The notes beneath the pieces were generated by a model that was not told the origin of the DNA, did not search any database, and saw only the letters and a program-made list of their open reading frames with translations. From Armillaria gallica (taxonomy: Eukaryota; Basidiomycota; Agaricomycetes; Agaricales; Physalacriaceae), in the NCBI GenBank assembly GCA_037576215.1, contig JBANDB010000010.1, forward strand, positions 2,976,001 to 3,040,000: DNA of 64,000 nucleotides, in the 5' to 3' direction. Below, piece after piece: positions 1 through 12,531 of the stretch; position 1 is the first letter of the stretch; each line of letters opens with the position of its first letter. The translations under genes were made by a program, and so were the position numbers.

Positions 1-1019
1 GTCATTTACTGACTGTGACAGTGGTGACTATGCAACAGTCATGACTTTGGCAACTATCGCATGACCCGCAAAACACTGACTTGATCTGCATCACCCTCGT
101 TTTCACAATATACAGTGATCACTGCAATGATGCTAGTTTTGTTTTAATTTTATCAAGTAAAGTATAGCGGAAGGCCTGACTCAATGCTCTAAAAATAGAG
201 TACAATGACTAAGCAGAGCATTGAGAACAATGCCTCAAGATCATGAGAGTGAAGATAGTTAGGGCCATTGAGAAACACTTCCTGGCCCACAATGATATCA
301 GCGGAAAGGAAATCAAGTGGAAATGGTTTACCGATCTGGAGAAGTTTCTTCAGACACATTTCAATCTCCCAGAAATCAGATTTTGGCAGAGAGATTTCCG
401 TTTCCGACTTGACCGAAATGGTATATCAAAGCATTTCCAGCACCAATGCATATTTTCTTCATGCACAAAATTAGGCATGACAGGAGTGAATGGTAGTTTG
501 AAATGTTTATGTGCAAATTTGCATGGCTAAATATGGCTGTGAGCAAAGTCAATGCTTCCGTAGATGTGTATTGTTTTAAGCAATGATGATAGATAAGCTT
601 CCTCAGCATGTGATGGATCACTGCACACATAAGGCACCAGTACTCTCAGTTAGATGTCGTAGTATAAGAGATAAAGTTGGCAGAAAACATTGTAGGACCG
701 ATGAATTGATGACAGTTGTTTGGACATAAGAAAATAAATTACATTCCCATGGTTGATCTCTTCCTTATCACAACAGTCATGTCCATAGAAACACAATATC
801 CTGTGAACACAGGAAGTGAGTATGTTCTATAAATAGTGTAGGACTCTTACTGAGTGATGTACAAAGGAACAATGGTGGGTGTACAGTGGACCAGGTGATG
901 ACTAGATTAAAAAATAGCTGCGAAGCAGCTTTTATAACCCCCCATTAAGGATAATATGGGAAGGAGTCTGGGTGTGGCCAGAGACATAAAAATCTTACAA
1001 GTTCATACACAGAGAAGGG
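1..1019. other. Gene-poor stretch, no supported gene
   Basis: AT-rich DNA with only short, overlapping ORFs on both strands and no recognisable protein motif. A purine-rich run followed by TG at about 1065-1073 resembles a polypurine tract next to an LTR start, but no matching LTR end or target duplication is visible, so no element is called. Confidence 0.4.
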
Positions 1020-1661
1020 TTAACATGGTGGTAATTGATTTGATGACTTAAACATTTTTTTATAGGGGGGATGTTGAAAACTGTGGCAGGAGGGCTGCGA
1101 TACTACAGAAAGGGGACATGGGAACGTAGCTACTGAGAAAGTCTGGCACGATGGCCATGATAATGCTATGAGAAAATTCAAGTTCAATATGTATATAAGA
1201 TCTGTAAGGTCTGAATTTGGGATGCTGCGCATCTGACTCTCATCAAGAGAAAAGGCTCCCACCCAAGTTATGCTTAAGCACCCTTGCTCTGACTCCGACT
1301 TGCTAGTTTGTGCTCTCTTGACATAATGCTTAACATGATCAGCGACGATGGAAGGCCCAAACTCCATCACAATGGCCTCGATAATAGAAGAGTGAGGCAT
1401 GGCCTCAGCCTCCGAATCTAGGGGAGCATGCTTGGAGCATGACCAGTGTTGAAAGAACTTGGTGTTGCAAAGTGGGACCTTGTCGCCGGTAGAGTGAGAG
1501 ACGGTGGCAAATGACTTTGAATATGGAGCGGTGGTGGAAGCTTTTGGCAATGGGACAACTTGGCGCTTAAGGGGAGGCTTCAATGCTGAAGTATCCATGG
1601 CAACGACCTCATTGATATCTGACTCATCGACTTCAGTGGCAGAGAACTTGGAGACCCACAA
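1020..1661 (-). other. Unrecognised 213-codon ORF replacing the 5' exons of a membrane gene
   Basis: This is an uninterrupted minus-strand frame, hydrophilic and Ser/Lys/Glu-rich in its first two thirds and low in quality at its end. I do not recognise it. It lies exactly where the first two exons of the adjacent plus-strand membrane gene should be. Homology to the intact paralog at 29341-30601 starts only at about 1655, inside that gene's second intron. It therefore looks like inserted or rearranged DNA, possibly a fragment of a mobile-element gene. It could also be a chance open frame. No start context or splice sites were assigned. Confidence 0.25.
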
Positions 1662-1702
1662 TCCCCATCAGACAAGGACATTTGTTAAACTCTCAATACA
1701 AG

Positions 1703-2701
1703 TCACTTCTATGAAGCGGTTACATGGTACATTCCTGCATACCGTCATCATCATGCTTTATGTTCTCTTGACAATAGTGTTCACAATGGACTGGGTGATT
1801 TTGTATCATGCATATATTGGGCACAGCTACAATGATTACGACATGTACACAACATTGGTGGATCATGGCCCATGGTGGAGAGCATATTATCTCATTGGTG
1901 GTATCACTGGTGGTATCAGCACACTTCTTGTGGATGTTACTATTGTATGTCAGTCCATCTAGTCCTGTCAGTCTTGAAGAGTTGATTTACTATAGACCTG
2001 GCATTGCTGGGTGCTCTGGGATCATCAGTGGCGAATTGTTTCTGTACCAATTATCTGTATGATAGCTGGAACAGGTAAGTCTCTCTTCATTCCACAGATA
2101 TTCCTGTCCCTCAGTATCTCAGTCATGAAGATCATGCAAATCCTCAGTGATTTCCACAGCTTGTTTGATTTGGATATTGACAAGAATGAAGCCTTTGCAC
2201 CTCAAATTGATTGGGCATTGATGTACATTGTGCTAACCTTGACGACAATGGTTGTTTGCATGGTCTTGATTGTATATTGCATTGTCCACTTTGCCCATAG
2301 GATATTACTCTTCTGAAGCATCATTTCTGCTCTTATTGAGTCTTCTGCGATGTATACACTGGCACTGATCGTGTACCTAGCACTTGTGGGCAGGAATATG
2401 ATGGCTGCCTATTATGCAGATGTTGTTGGGGCATACATTAGGGTAAAGACCTATCTGAATTACATCTTGTTTTGTGGCTGATTTCTACTTCATCATATGG
2501 CAGGCTATCGCTCCGACACTCCTGGTGCTACATGTAGCAGCCATGCTGACATCCAGCGAGGACACCAACTTGGAGACGACTGCTTCGAGGGATGTATTGA
2601 TCATTCACTTTACACCGCTGGATGAAAACAGCTGTGACAACATCAGCAATGGGAGCATTCCAGTATCTCACCACAGAACTGATACAACTGAAATCGTATG
2701 A
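1703..2701 (+). pseudogene. Multi-pass membrane protein, 5'-truncated pseudogene (unit A, + copy)
   Basis: This is a copy of the intact gene at 29341-30601. Exons equivalent to 3-6 are present: about 1703-1944, 1996-2074, one from 2123, and a last one ending at the TGA at 2701. The conserved W-H-C-W-V-L-W motif is at about 1996-2020, where the family usually has W-R-C-W. The first two exons are missing; upstream of about 1655 the sequence is unrelated. The fifth exon carries a TGA at 2314-2316 where the paralog reads CGA (CpG to TpG). Loss of the start and the nonsense codon make a working product unlikely. The family is a widespread Agaricomycete membrane family of unknown function. Confidence 0.75.
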
Positions 2702-3488
2702 ATTCAACTCTGATGTGGTGGCACTGTTTCTCTCTGGAGTAATTTAATATCTGGCATATGCTTTCTGGGATGCTGGGTAGCAGCTGTTAGAGTTATATAC
2801 AGACTGCACAAGTTGCGATTTATTTACACGAAATTCTTGTCCACCTGCGGTAGTTACAGTAAAGCTACAAGAGGCTACACTTCAATTACTGGTTCCTTAC
2901 AGAGTTTGGCAACTGTAACCTCGTAGGGAGCATTTGAAGGTGAGAAGATGGATGACAAAGTAAGTTTGTGCAGTGAAACTGAATCCTGATTGATTGTCCA
3001 GAATTCACATTGGTGTCAACATGGAGAAAGACCATCTGACCACTGGCGACAGCATGATCTGCCAAGCAATGTTCAAAGTGCTGTACCCACATGTTTTTAG
3101 TGATCAAAGACATTCTCAAGAGAAAATGATCTGAGAATTACCCAACCTTACAGGGAAAGCTCTTCTGAATCTGAATTACAATATTCTCAATTAATTATAC
3201 GGGCTATATTGTATATTAAGAACATGACATATTGTCCTCTAACTATCTGAAAACATCTTTCATTTTATGGGGAAGCCTTATTCATGCGAAATCATCTACT
3301 GAATCCCACCTTTATTGCCATTGGTAACATTGCAGATGCAATGATCATACAGTCTCCTTGCCCAACGATCCTGACAGTGTTTGATGACCATCATCTGGGC
3401 AGTGGTATATGGGGCTATCATTGAAATCTTCTTCCCGGAAGCAACCGACCAAGGGGGGATGATTCTCCCACATAGCAACCATATTTTG
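2702..3488. other. Spacer between convergent membrane genes
   Basis: About 0.8 kb separates the tails of the two convergent membrane genes. It is closely matched by 30602-31385 in unit B, including the segment just after the stop codon. The ORFs here are short and not conserved in frame between copies. It is probably 3' UTRs and terminators of the two genes; no further feature is seen. Confidence 0.5.
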
Positions 3489-4571
3489 TCACCATGACAT
3501 TGCATTGGTGTGGGCTGAAACCTGTCCCACAAGGAGTGTCAGGGCAATAGCCTTGTACATTTCAGATATTTGACCCGAAGCAAGTGTGACATGGTCTCAC
3601 CTTGCAATAAGCAGCAATAATATCTGCATAGAAGCTTGATTCCAAATTTTTTGACACCGTTGCAAGATAGATAATGAGGGATAGTGAATATATCGATGAC
3701 GACTCAATCAGCATCTCAATGAGTTTTTGAGACGCGCTTATGCCTGGAGCGTACCGAAGGAGGCGATAAACAATGGCGACCATACACATGACAGTTGTGG
3801 AGAGTGTTAGAAGGATGTAAACCAATGACCAATTAATTTCTGTGGTGAAGTGATTGATCCTGGGATTGTGGGAAGCAGTGAATATTTGGATGCCCTTCAT
3901 CACTGAGATCCTGAGGGCAAGGTAAAACATAGTTAATGAAGAAAACTCACCTATACTGGCCACGGTACAAACCATTGGTATTAGTACCATTCACCATTGA
4001 TGATCCAACAAGATCCAGCATTGCCATATCTAGAGCCTTTCAGTTTCCTCCTCATTGAGTTGACTAAGGGAGATGACCCACAATAACGACGTCAACCAGA
4101 AATGTGCTTATACCACCAGAGACACCACTGTAGAGGCTGTATGTTCGCCATGATGAGCCTTGGTCTCCTAGCGCTGTGATCACTGTGTAATAATTGTCAC
4201 CATTTTGAATTAACACGTGGTGCAGCATTGTCCAGGCCATCGCCAATAATGTTGTCAAGAGCATGTAGAGGACGGTGATCATTGTGAAGAGCAATGTACC
4301 ACGTAACCGCTTGGGAGAAGAGACTGTACTGGCATTAATGAATCTGCCACTCTGGAGTCTGTCAGTCAAACATACATATGGTCCATAGAGTGACTGCTAC
4401 AATGCCTGTGTATAGACCTACAAAGTGTCAAAAAGACAGTCTAAGCAACAGAGGAATGAATGCACCGTGCAATAAAGCTTGCAGTACCATGGAGTTCAGA
4501 TTCACATCAAGCGTGACAAAGATGCCATTTTTATCGTCTTGGGAAATGTCCGATGGTGGAGCCTGTATCAT
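3489..4571 (-). pseudogene. Multi-pass membrane protein, pseudogene (unit A, - copy)
   Basis: A minus-strand member of the same membrane family. Exons can be followed from the ATG at 4571 (N-terminus MIQAPPSDIS), through L-Y-T-G-I-V-A-V-T-L-W, the S-G-V-S-G-G-I-S-T segment, the W-Q-C-W motif, and a final exon coding AIALTLLVGQVSAHTNAMSW that ends at 3489. The last motif is typical of the family C-terminal region. A TGA at 3993-3991 falls directly after D-H-Q-W in the fourth exon, where an arginine or glutamine codon is expected. The same stop is present in the unit B copy, so the gene was already broken before the segment was duplicated. The gene is convergent with 1703-2701. Confidence 0.7.
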
Positions 4572-4599
4572 AGAAGGAAGTACGTGAGGAAAGAATTAT

Positions 4600-7500
4600 G
4601 CTCATGGTTACATATACCAGACTTAAGAAGAATTTGATCAACGATCTAAATTTGAAGAGGATTATACCGGGTGGCAAAACTCAATATGACACCTCAATGC
4701 TTTGGCGCAAAGACAGTGATGAGGATACTTACCCAGAACAATCATTGTGATGAGATGTATTATTGATATCTCACAGCTTTGACCTGTTACCTGTACCAGC
4801 AAAGATTCAGTGCTCTGATATATTGCGAGTAGACATGGTGCCTACATCTCATACAGCAAGAACTAAAACATAGAATTTGCTGTACGAACGTTAACTTGTA
4901 CAGCCTGATAGCTTCGTTATATCAAGATGAATTGCCTCCGTGCACTGTTGCCGCACAGCATACAACCGTCTGAATCACAGAACAAACCATCATCACTGCC
5001 AGATGAACAAGTTTCGGACCGATTTTCAGGTTATAGATTGATATCAATATGTGGAGATATGTCTAGCAGCCTGCTGGATCTAAATTCATTCACCTATGAG
5101 TAGTGTTGGGGACATCAGCTTACTTAAGTAAGTGATGATGTGAACCAGAGATTTTCTCCTCGTCATTAGGCCCCGAGGTGTTGCTGGCACCATGTCGGCA
5201 AGTGTACCGATGAAAGGGCATATCATGTGACGTTAAACACGATCAAATTTCAAATGAGTTTCATGCTTCTTCCCCATGATGTATGATCATCTCCTGCTCC
5301 CTGTCTGCCATGCGGGCCAGCGCCGCAGGAAGACCGCCATCAAGAGGTGTAAATTACTTTCACATGGCCAAGAGAACATGCTACCGATGATAAGTCGATG
5401 AAGGAATAGCTGCCAGATGAAGATCAAAAAACACGCGAAGGCTTTTGTCTGTAAGCATCAGCTATCACCGTCCTCCATGTAACTTCAATGAGGGTATGAA
5501 TGTCCATCAACTAAGCGATATGAATGGGGCCATATTCGTCGACCTCCCTATTACGGACTTAATGAGAAACCTTCGGCAGGTCCATCATATGCAAGCATCA
5601 GTTTCTTATAGAGGCTAAGCCGAGATTGACTACAAGTTGAGTTGACGTTCACTACCCAGACATGGCGGTACGCAGGAGGTATGCCATTTTCAACTTTGTA
5701 TTTTAACCCTTCGCTTACCATTGCCAGTGATCGTACAGACTAGAATGGACCTCACTGTGCAGTTCAATACACACGTTCAGCCAAAACTGCGTGATCTTTT
5801 CTACCATCCTACCAGCAGCTTCTCTGATAGGTAGATGATAAATTCTTACTTCGTCGGTATTAAGGACCAACACTGACTCGACGCGTAAGAATTATCAGCT
5901 TGACGTAGCCTACTCAATGGTGCGTGATCTTTCTTCAGATCCTGATTCCTGCTGGCAGAAACGTCACACAGGTTTGGCGCGCGATTGATGAGCTTGAATT
6001 CCAGATCCCCGCTCGCCGATGCTCATCAAGACTCAGTATGGTCTTCGACTTACTCCAGGCTTGTCAACCGATGTCGATTATTCAGCCTGCCTATCTGCTC
6101 CTTCTCATTATTGTTGGATTGTCTTAGTTTATAGGCCAGACCGCGCCAACTCAAATTCTGCCAAGCTGCATTTAAACGCAGAGTATGCGAGGTATTTATT
6201 TTATTCAGTTCTGTAGCAATCACACTTTGTTCTCTGACTACAGAGCTCTATGCGGTAAATACATCCGGTCGTGTATGAACAGAATGTTGCATTTTTAACT
6301 CTCATTGAAGCCATGCACTTCTTTGCGGCTAGTACTGCTCGTCCGCTTTCTGTCAGGTGTTTCGCTTATTCATGAGGGTCTTTACAGAATACAATGGCAC
6401 CAGTCACTCCAGTACTAGTGCTCAAGAGTTCTCGCCGTTATATGCAATAATTAATCTTCATAATGTGGCTTGTTTTTGCCTCTGAGCCAAGCTCGATATG
6501 AGCAAGTCTTTCGTGAGTTGTTGGCAAAGACATTTCTGATACGATTATCCAGACCAGCTGATATACATTAGTACAGCAGCCCACTCACCCGAGCTATCCT
6601 TCACGTGGAATTTCAATTATTCGGACCCAGGACATTTCAACAACTTGGATGATTGATCCTCCACCGTCGCATATTTTGTCTTCAATATCCTCTGAGCTCA
6701 AACGGGATACCTGTATTTAATGGAACACCTTTCCGACCTGCCTCATTTCTGGTGAGATGTCTTTTCGTTACGTTGTCTGCCAGAAACGACTAATGGACCA
6801 TCATCGACAGGAATCAACCAGTGCCTCACGCCTATCACGAGCACTCTGCTGAAAGGATGGATGCAAGATATTATGCAGGGCTTACTTGACTTCAGTGTAA
6901 CTAAGTTATATCTCATCAAGATGACACTTCCACACCAATCGAAGGAGGAAGCTCTGAACTTCAGCTTCATGGTTCAATCCTCGGTTTTTTTAAATTCGAA
7001 CCATCGGTTTCTGGGTGGTACCAAGAACTACAGATATTCATCCCTTCTCGTCTCTAGTATTCACCCCTCTTTATAGCTCTGTGCACTAGGACTCGAGGCC
7101 TCCCTGGAATTGATATACTAATAACACACGTACACCAGGAATAAATTTACTTGAATCTTTCGAAGTGCAGTCCTTGGGAGTATTGCCTTGTACTTCACTG
7201 AAACAACCACCTATGAAATGTGAGCTCAGTAGTCCTGGTATATCTCAATTCTAATACTGACAAAGAGGCAAAACACTGCATTCTGAAGCCATCACACAAC
7301 TTTAATCATGAGTGGAGTCCTCTGCATCACCTTCGCCTATCACTGCGCCATTTACCTCACCAACAACGCAAATGCATATGCTGTGTCGAGGTCACTGCTA
7401 TTGATCGTCCACTTCGGCAGACTTATTCCCTTCACGAAATCACCTCTCGGCTGTAATTTCAGTCCAAACCATGGATAGTCTTTATTTCGCTTGGTCGATA
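4600..7500. other. Decayed gene-poor segment of unit A
   Basis: No intact gene is visible. The stretch is colinear with 32330-35650 in unit B, apart from about 0.6 kb around 5105 that is present only in B (32770-33360). Pieces are also related to DNA beside the HNH genes: about 5450-5720 resembles 47820-48080, and 6690-6890 resembles 50520-50750. Short frames such as 5924-6127 (a hydrophobic tail) are shared with unit B but have no clear start or splice signals. The segment probably carries old remnants of an HNH-type neighbourhood. Confidence 0.4.
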
Positions 7501-7533
7501 ATCCGGAATCCCAATTTGTAACAGCGACCCACC

Positions 7534-7797
7534 GTGACAACCCATCTCCGCAGCCTTTTTTTGAAGGCAGCTTGTATGCGAGAAACGATCTACTGAGGGA
7601 TGGGACTCACTCGGATACGGTATGCACGCCCCGCTGAAAGCTATGAGGTGCGGTGTGTGAGGCTTGGTGGGGAATGGGACGATGGTGTGAGAAAAATCGA
7701 CTGCCTGGGCGAGAAGACATGTTTGGTCAGCATCGAGATGGATAAGAGTGCTTCCGGAGGTGGTGTTGCGAAGTTGGTCTTTTCGAAACCCTGAGCT
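7534..7797 (+). pseudogene. DUF6699 protein, internally deleted pseudogene (unit A)
   Basis: A remnant of the DUF6699 gene found intact at 40378-41443. The start ATG is changed to GTG at 7534. A large internal deletion joins the first about 55 nt of exon 1 to the 3' part of exon 3, so the intervening His tract, exon 2 and the HPLL region are all missing. The C-terminal region (Y-E-V-R-C, then G-V-R-K-I-D, ending L-V-F-S-K-P) is still readable up to the TGA at 7797. It keeps the same position upstream of a minus-strand nucleotidyltransferase-like gene as in unit C. Confidence 0.7.
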
Positions 7798-8008
7798 ACT
7801 TTCTCATGCCCCGGTGATACGCTTGACTATTCTATCGAAGGTTTCATATCTCCAACATTATGGGCTCCATTGTTTATGTAGTTATATATATATCTGTAAT
7901 ATGTAATGGCGGGAATGTCTTTAGGTATTACTTTGAGGAAAATACTACAGGATAACGGAACGAGCAGGAAATAATGTGATATCTTGACAATGAATTTGTT
8001 AAACATAT

Positions 8009-8663
8009 GTACCAGCCGAGCTTCTGCTACATATCACAGTATGCCAGATATTTCCAACAAAACGAATTTACCCAGTGCTCTGTCTCATCTCAGAATTCTT
8101 CCCCAAACCGTTCCAGTGCAAATTGTTTCCAATGCGTCGAGTTTTTCTTCTCCTGCATATTCATACCCTCAATGATGATCCTCAATAGGGAACATATATC
8201 TCCCACATCCACGTCATGCTTTCTTTGAAGACACAGCTCCGTAGACTCCATGTGATCCTCCCACCCCGTGAGCTTGTGTAGCAGCAGGATTGACATAGGA
8301 TTGACTGGGAGTCCCTGCTTATTGACAATAGCCTCGGAAAATATCATCGGGAGTTGTAATATCCCCGGTTTGAGGATATTGACCTTGGTTTTCTCTAGCT
8401 TCCGTTCTACATAATCATTGTACCACAACACCTTCCATGTAGCTCCAGGTGTTTTAGCATCCACAAGATAGAAACGATCTGGATTCTTGGTAACCAGGAA
8501 TTCTTTCAACCACTCTGGCTTGCATGTATGCGATGACATCAGAATGTCGACGTCCTACCACTTCGTCAGTATTCACAATCGAGGTATAAGAATACTAGTG
8601 AGCTCACATTTGGTAGGCAGTCATTTCCATAAAGGTAGCATGCCATACTTCCGAGGATCAACC
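8009..8663 (-). pseudogene. Nucleotidyltransferase-like gene, 3' part, split by retrotransposon (unit A)
   Basis: This is the second exon and the very end of the first exon of a copy of the gene at 41558-42456. The splice site between the Y-L-Y-G-N-D box and D-V-D-I-L is preserved. The segment carries W-L-K-E-F-L-V, D-R-F-Y-L-V-D-A-K and I-L-L-L-H-K-L motifs. A TGA occurs where unit C has CGA (the R of E-E-F-R-D-E, at about 8090-8092), and the normal stop has become TAC (8009-8011). Upstream the gene stops abruptly at the 5' LTR. The start codon lies on the far side of the element at 23967-23969, and about 213 bp of exon 1 in between is gone. The copy is dead. Confidence 0.8.
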
Positions 8664-9324
8664 TGGTAGCCGCGGATGAGATAATATCTGCCAGGTAGAG
8701 CATTTATCCTCACCAGGCTGGGTCAGCAAGTGTATTAGTCAGTAGTAAAAAGGATTAGTAATAGGGTACCAGTAGACTAGTATAAATACAGGTCATGTAT
8801 CTAGTGGGGAATCAGGTTTTCTGACCCCTGGAACGCTACCAGGCGAATAGTACAGGTTTAATTGGTTAAGAGCTTCGAGTCATAGACTCACCTGGAATAG
8901 AAAGTTTGTGACCTGGTCACTCCGTGTGTGCAAGAACCGATAAGCAAGTGAACAGTATTAAGCTAGAAACAGAAAGTCAGACCCGAGAAACAGTTCAGAA
9001 CCAGTCAGTGTGTTTTAAGTCGCAACCAGGCGCAACGTATCAGTATTGAAACTGCACCAGGCAGCCAGCACGAGTTCAGAACCTGCACCAGGCAGTTATT
9101 CTGTATCAGTTTAAGTTTGTGTTCAGTGACATGTCGAACTTAGAGTGGACACCGCAATATATTCTTTATACAAATCATATCCATTGCACCCAGAACTTGT
9201 TAACTATGGTACAAAGTGTCATAACTTGGTATAACATACCTCCCTTCGAACCGCAATTACTGAGTGTTTGTGTGGTGTTTAGTGTGTAACACTTTGCATT
9301 CATATAGGCGCACAGCACCTTTCA
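8664..9324 (+). repeat. 5' LTR (661 bp)
   Basis: Begins TGGTAGCC and ends CACCTTTCA, giving the canonical TG..CA. It matches the 3' LTR at 23274-23934 over its whole length with seven substitutions, all transitions, and no gaps. Six of the seven are CpG/TpG (or CpA) differences. Low divergence points to a recent insertion, though CpG decay makes a clock estimate unreliable. Confidence 0.95.
8781..8790 (+). promoter_or_regulatory. TATA-like box in the LTR
   Basis: TATAAATACA lies about 120 bp into the 5' LTR, where a U3 promoter is expected. It is unchanged in the 3' LTR. Assignment rests on sequence and position only. Confidence 0.4.
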
Positions 9325-9326
9325 TC

Positions 9327-9342
9327 TGGAGCCCACCGCGAG
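9327..9342 (+). other. Candidate primer-binding site
   Basis: TGGAGCCCACCGCGAG starts two bases after the 5' LTR. It begins TGG, the complement of a tRNA CCA end, as expected for a minus-strand primer site. The matching tRNA was not identified. Confidence 0.4.
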
Positions 9343-9570
9343 GGGGGGTTTATATCTAGATTTGAAACTTTGTATTGAACATAACAGTTCTACAACCTGG
9401 AAGACGATTCCTGTCTTCAACCCGATCCGAATAGTGCCCAATCGTTGGGGCAAGCTGCATGAGAAGCACAAAAGCATAGAGCAGAACAAGAGGCAGCTGA
9501 GTGTAGAGCACTCCACGAAGCTGAAGTAGCAGCTGGTATAGTCCCGCTTGTAACACGGAAAAGAATAAGA

Positions 9571-11541
9571 ATGGAACCTTGGGACATAGAAGCTGAGATT
9601 GAAGCGAACATTGCTGAAGCAGCTTTGGAACGCGCAAGGATCGAAAGAGAATTGCACAACACCTCCCTGGAACCTACCCCATCGAGTTCGACTTTTCCTG
9701 GTAGCACTAGGCCAGTATCCAACTTTAGTTCAAACTCGAACTCGCAACCTCAACAGAATCACCCAACCCTGCAGACATTAAACATGGCTGCCAAGCGACA
9801 GATGCCGATGGAGTCATCGAGAGACGCACCCAGGCTAGAGACTTTGAATCCCTGGGCAATCCAAAAACATTTTAGGATCTTAGAAGGAATGTTTAAGACC
9901 CATGAAGGAGCGACCACGGATGACGAAAAGAAAGACTGGGCTGTACGCTACACCGATACAGACATTGAAGATCAGTGGAGAGCATTTCCTACATTCGAAT
10001 CCAGGAAGACCTGGAAAGAATTTAAGGATGAAGTAATGCGCAGCTATGATGGCGCTGCAGAGGATGATGAAGATGCACGCAAAGGGCTTCTTAAAGTAGC
10101 CCATAAGTACAAGAGAGAAGGTATCATAGACTCTGCCGATTACCTGAATTATTGACGAGAGTTCCAGGCCAAAAGTAAGCAGGTCATTAAGGAGAACTTG
10201 ATGTCCAACCTGGACCTGGTGAAACTGTTCATCTCGCCTTTCGAGACAGAAGTCTTGTGGAAGCGTATGAAGGATTGCTTGAGTAGTCTTCCAGTGGCTG
10301 CGGCTACTGCGACTAACCCGGCGAGAAATGCATGCGATCCCTGGGTATTGGAAGATGTATTCGACGCTGGGACCTGGGTATTGAAGGGACCTGGCGCCGT
10401 TTACAATGAAATATTTGATAGTGCTTTACCAGTGGCGCCTAGTACCACTAAGGCAGAAGCTCCGAGCGTGCCATCGAACAGAGGCATAATAACTTACAAG
10501 AAGGAACCTGCTAAGGCTGAGTTACCAGAAGAAATGAATAGCTTCCTGGCAACGATGGCTGATAGTAACAGGCTCATTGTGAAGTTGCTGGAGACTAGTG
10601 TTTCGTCACAAAGTAAGAGAGATGAGGAGTTACACAAGATGTTGGCACAGATTAAGACCCAACCGAAGATCACTCAATCTGCGCCCATCCAAAGTACTTG
10701 TGGGCAGTATGGCAGTAACACGCCTGGTAACTGTCATTTCTGTGAGACACCTGGACATTTCCAGGTAGATTGTCCCTACAAGCTAGAGATGATTACTACT
10801 GGGGAACTAGTTCATGTACCAGGTACGCAGAATATGTACAGGTTATGGGATGGGAATCCTCCACCGAAAGAACCTGCCAGGATGAGCCCAAGAGCAAGGA
10901 TTCAACATTATTACGAATCGCGTAAGGCTTCTGGATCTAACACTGTTGGACAGACCTATATCGCAGCCCCGCAATTGTCAGGCCCGGTGCCTCAGTATGT
11001 TATGTCTCACCAAATAGCGGAAGAGAAAGAGGATATCAGCTACTTGAAGAACATGCTCGAGAAGTTGGTACAACAAACCTTGCACATGTCACCGGAGAAA
11101 GTTGATCAGTACCTGGAAGGACCACAATGGGAATCTGTTGTGAAAACCAGAGGCCAACAACGGCAAGAGGCTAGCCAGGCTAATGAACCTTCACAAGATA
11201 CCCAGGATTTTCGTAAACGTTCAATGAAGGCAGGAGAGCACCATAAAAAGGCTGTGGTGGTGACCGGGCTAGGTGACTCTTCACCAGAGGACGTAAACCA
11301 AAACCAAAAGTGAGGAGCAGAGGCGGAGAACTGGCGATCACGCCCAAAATTGCAAAGCAAATATACCCCTAGTTTTAGTAGTGATAATGATGAAAACCTT
11401 GTACCTGGCAATCAAGACATGGGCGATCGGCCACAATCAAGTCCCCCAGTAATCTTGACTACCGGGAACGATGGTTACCTGGAACCCGAAAATCCATACG
11501 CCGCAGTACCTGATGTGACCTTGCTCCCCTCTCCGGGATGA
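9571..11541 (+). pseudogene. gag: Retrotransposon gag region with CCHC zinc knuckle
   Basis: An open frame from the ATG at 9571 continues in the same phase past TGA codons at 10153-10155, 11311-11313 and 11539-11541. The first part is Glu/Ala-rich followed by a Ser/Asn/Pro linker. A helical capsid-like stretch follows (M-F-K-T-H-E-G, then W-R-A-F-P-T-F). A CX2CX4HX4C knuckle (CHFCETPGHFQVDC) at about 10735-10776 would bind genomic RNA. The coding frame is sensible on both sides of each stop, so the stops are secondary nonsense mutations in an originally continuous gag. Confidence 0.88.
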
Positions 11542-12531
11542 GTTGAGAAATTCTCTGTCTTACCAGGTGAAGTTAGGAAAGAGCCAGCTTATAGAAAGAA
11601 AGTAGAAGCACAGTCAGGCGACTTTGAAAAGGAAGTCTGGGACCAAATGATGAAGGCTCCCGTTACCCTTACCGCAGAACATTGGCTGGCATCGTCACCA
11701 GGTGCTAGGCAAAAGATGAAAACCTATGTCACGCCTAAGAGGATTCCTACCAGTAAAGTACTTCTGGAGGATGTCACTGACGCCAAAAATGATGAGAAAC
11801 CAGAAGAAACTAGAGTACCTTTGGGATCGGTAGCCAATATTTTGGAGCCTGGTCTGGAGAACTGTATCAGAATTGAAGACCTACCGGTCAAATGCAGCTT
11901 CTATGTAACCACAATGTGGCAAGGTCTTGTCCCGGAAGGGTCAACTATTATTAGTGATCCAATAGTCCAGTACCTGGAGTCTATTCTGGAAGGCGAAAAG
12001 CCCAGGACAGTGGTAGTCATAGCTTCGTCCTCACAGTCTTTACGGTCAGTCTACCTGTTGGTCTCAGGAAGAAAGAAGTTAGAGTGTCTTTGCGACTCCG
12101 GGTCACAAATCGTGTCATGTTCAGCCAACCTGGCTAAGCAGATGGGATGGGAATACGACCTGGATATCTATATTTTGATGGAGAGCGCGAATAGAGGAGT
12201 TGAGAAGTCTTTAGGACTGGTGAAGAATGTGGCCTTCTTGTTTGGGGAAGTCACCGTGTACCTGCAAGTTCATGTACTAGCCAACCCGGCATACGATTTA
12301 TTACTTGGAAGACCATTTGATACTTTAACTTCGAGTGAAGTAAAGAACTCATCAGATGGCGACCAGACAATGATTCTTACGGATCCCAATACCAAGAAGC
12401 GGACCCTGGTACATACTTATCCAAGAGGACAAGCTCCAGCAGTACTCAAAGGGAGCCTGCGACGGGTTTTCAGAGCTCGAGGATCTGATCCCAGATCAAG
12501 GAGAGCTAGCAGTCATTCTCACACAGGATAA
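11542..12531 (+). pseudogene. Retropepsin-like aspartic protease region
   Basis: It continues in the gag frame. The active-site motif is C-D-S-G-S-Q-I-V-S, at about 12090-12116. About 70 residues later A-Y-D-L-L-L-G-R-P-F forms the second conserved strand of retropepsin folds. The frame ends at 12531 and overlaps the start of the pol frame, which is open from about 12420 in the next phase (+1 relative to gag). The change of frame could be programmed frameshifting or one indel. Confidence 0.8.

Larger units (their letters stand above)
1655..7530 (+). repeat. Segmental duplication, unit A left part (matches 29555-35680)
   Basis: Colinear, same-orientation similarity to unit B over the convergent membrane gene pair, the spacer and the run-up to DUF6699, with point differences throughout, the 0.6-kb absence in A near 5105, and the 0.25-kb deletion in B near 31700. 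Confidence 0.85.

Noticed and set aside
5924..6216. Overlapping ORFs shared by units A and B (34150-34442) as a small membrane protein gene
   Set aside because: Two different phases are equally open, there is no conserved start context or splice site, and the surroundings are decayed. Not enough to call.
9356..9722. Antisense ORFs over the gag start
   Set aside because: Overlapping shadow frames with low-complexity Leu/Ser/Cys composition; unlike the cargo genes they show no splice structure.
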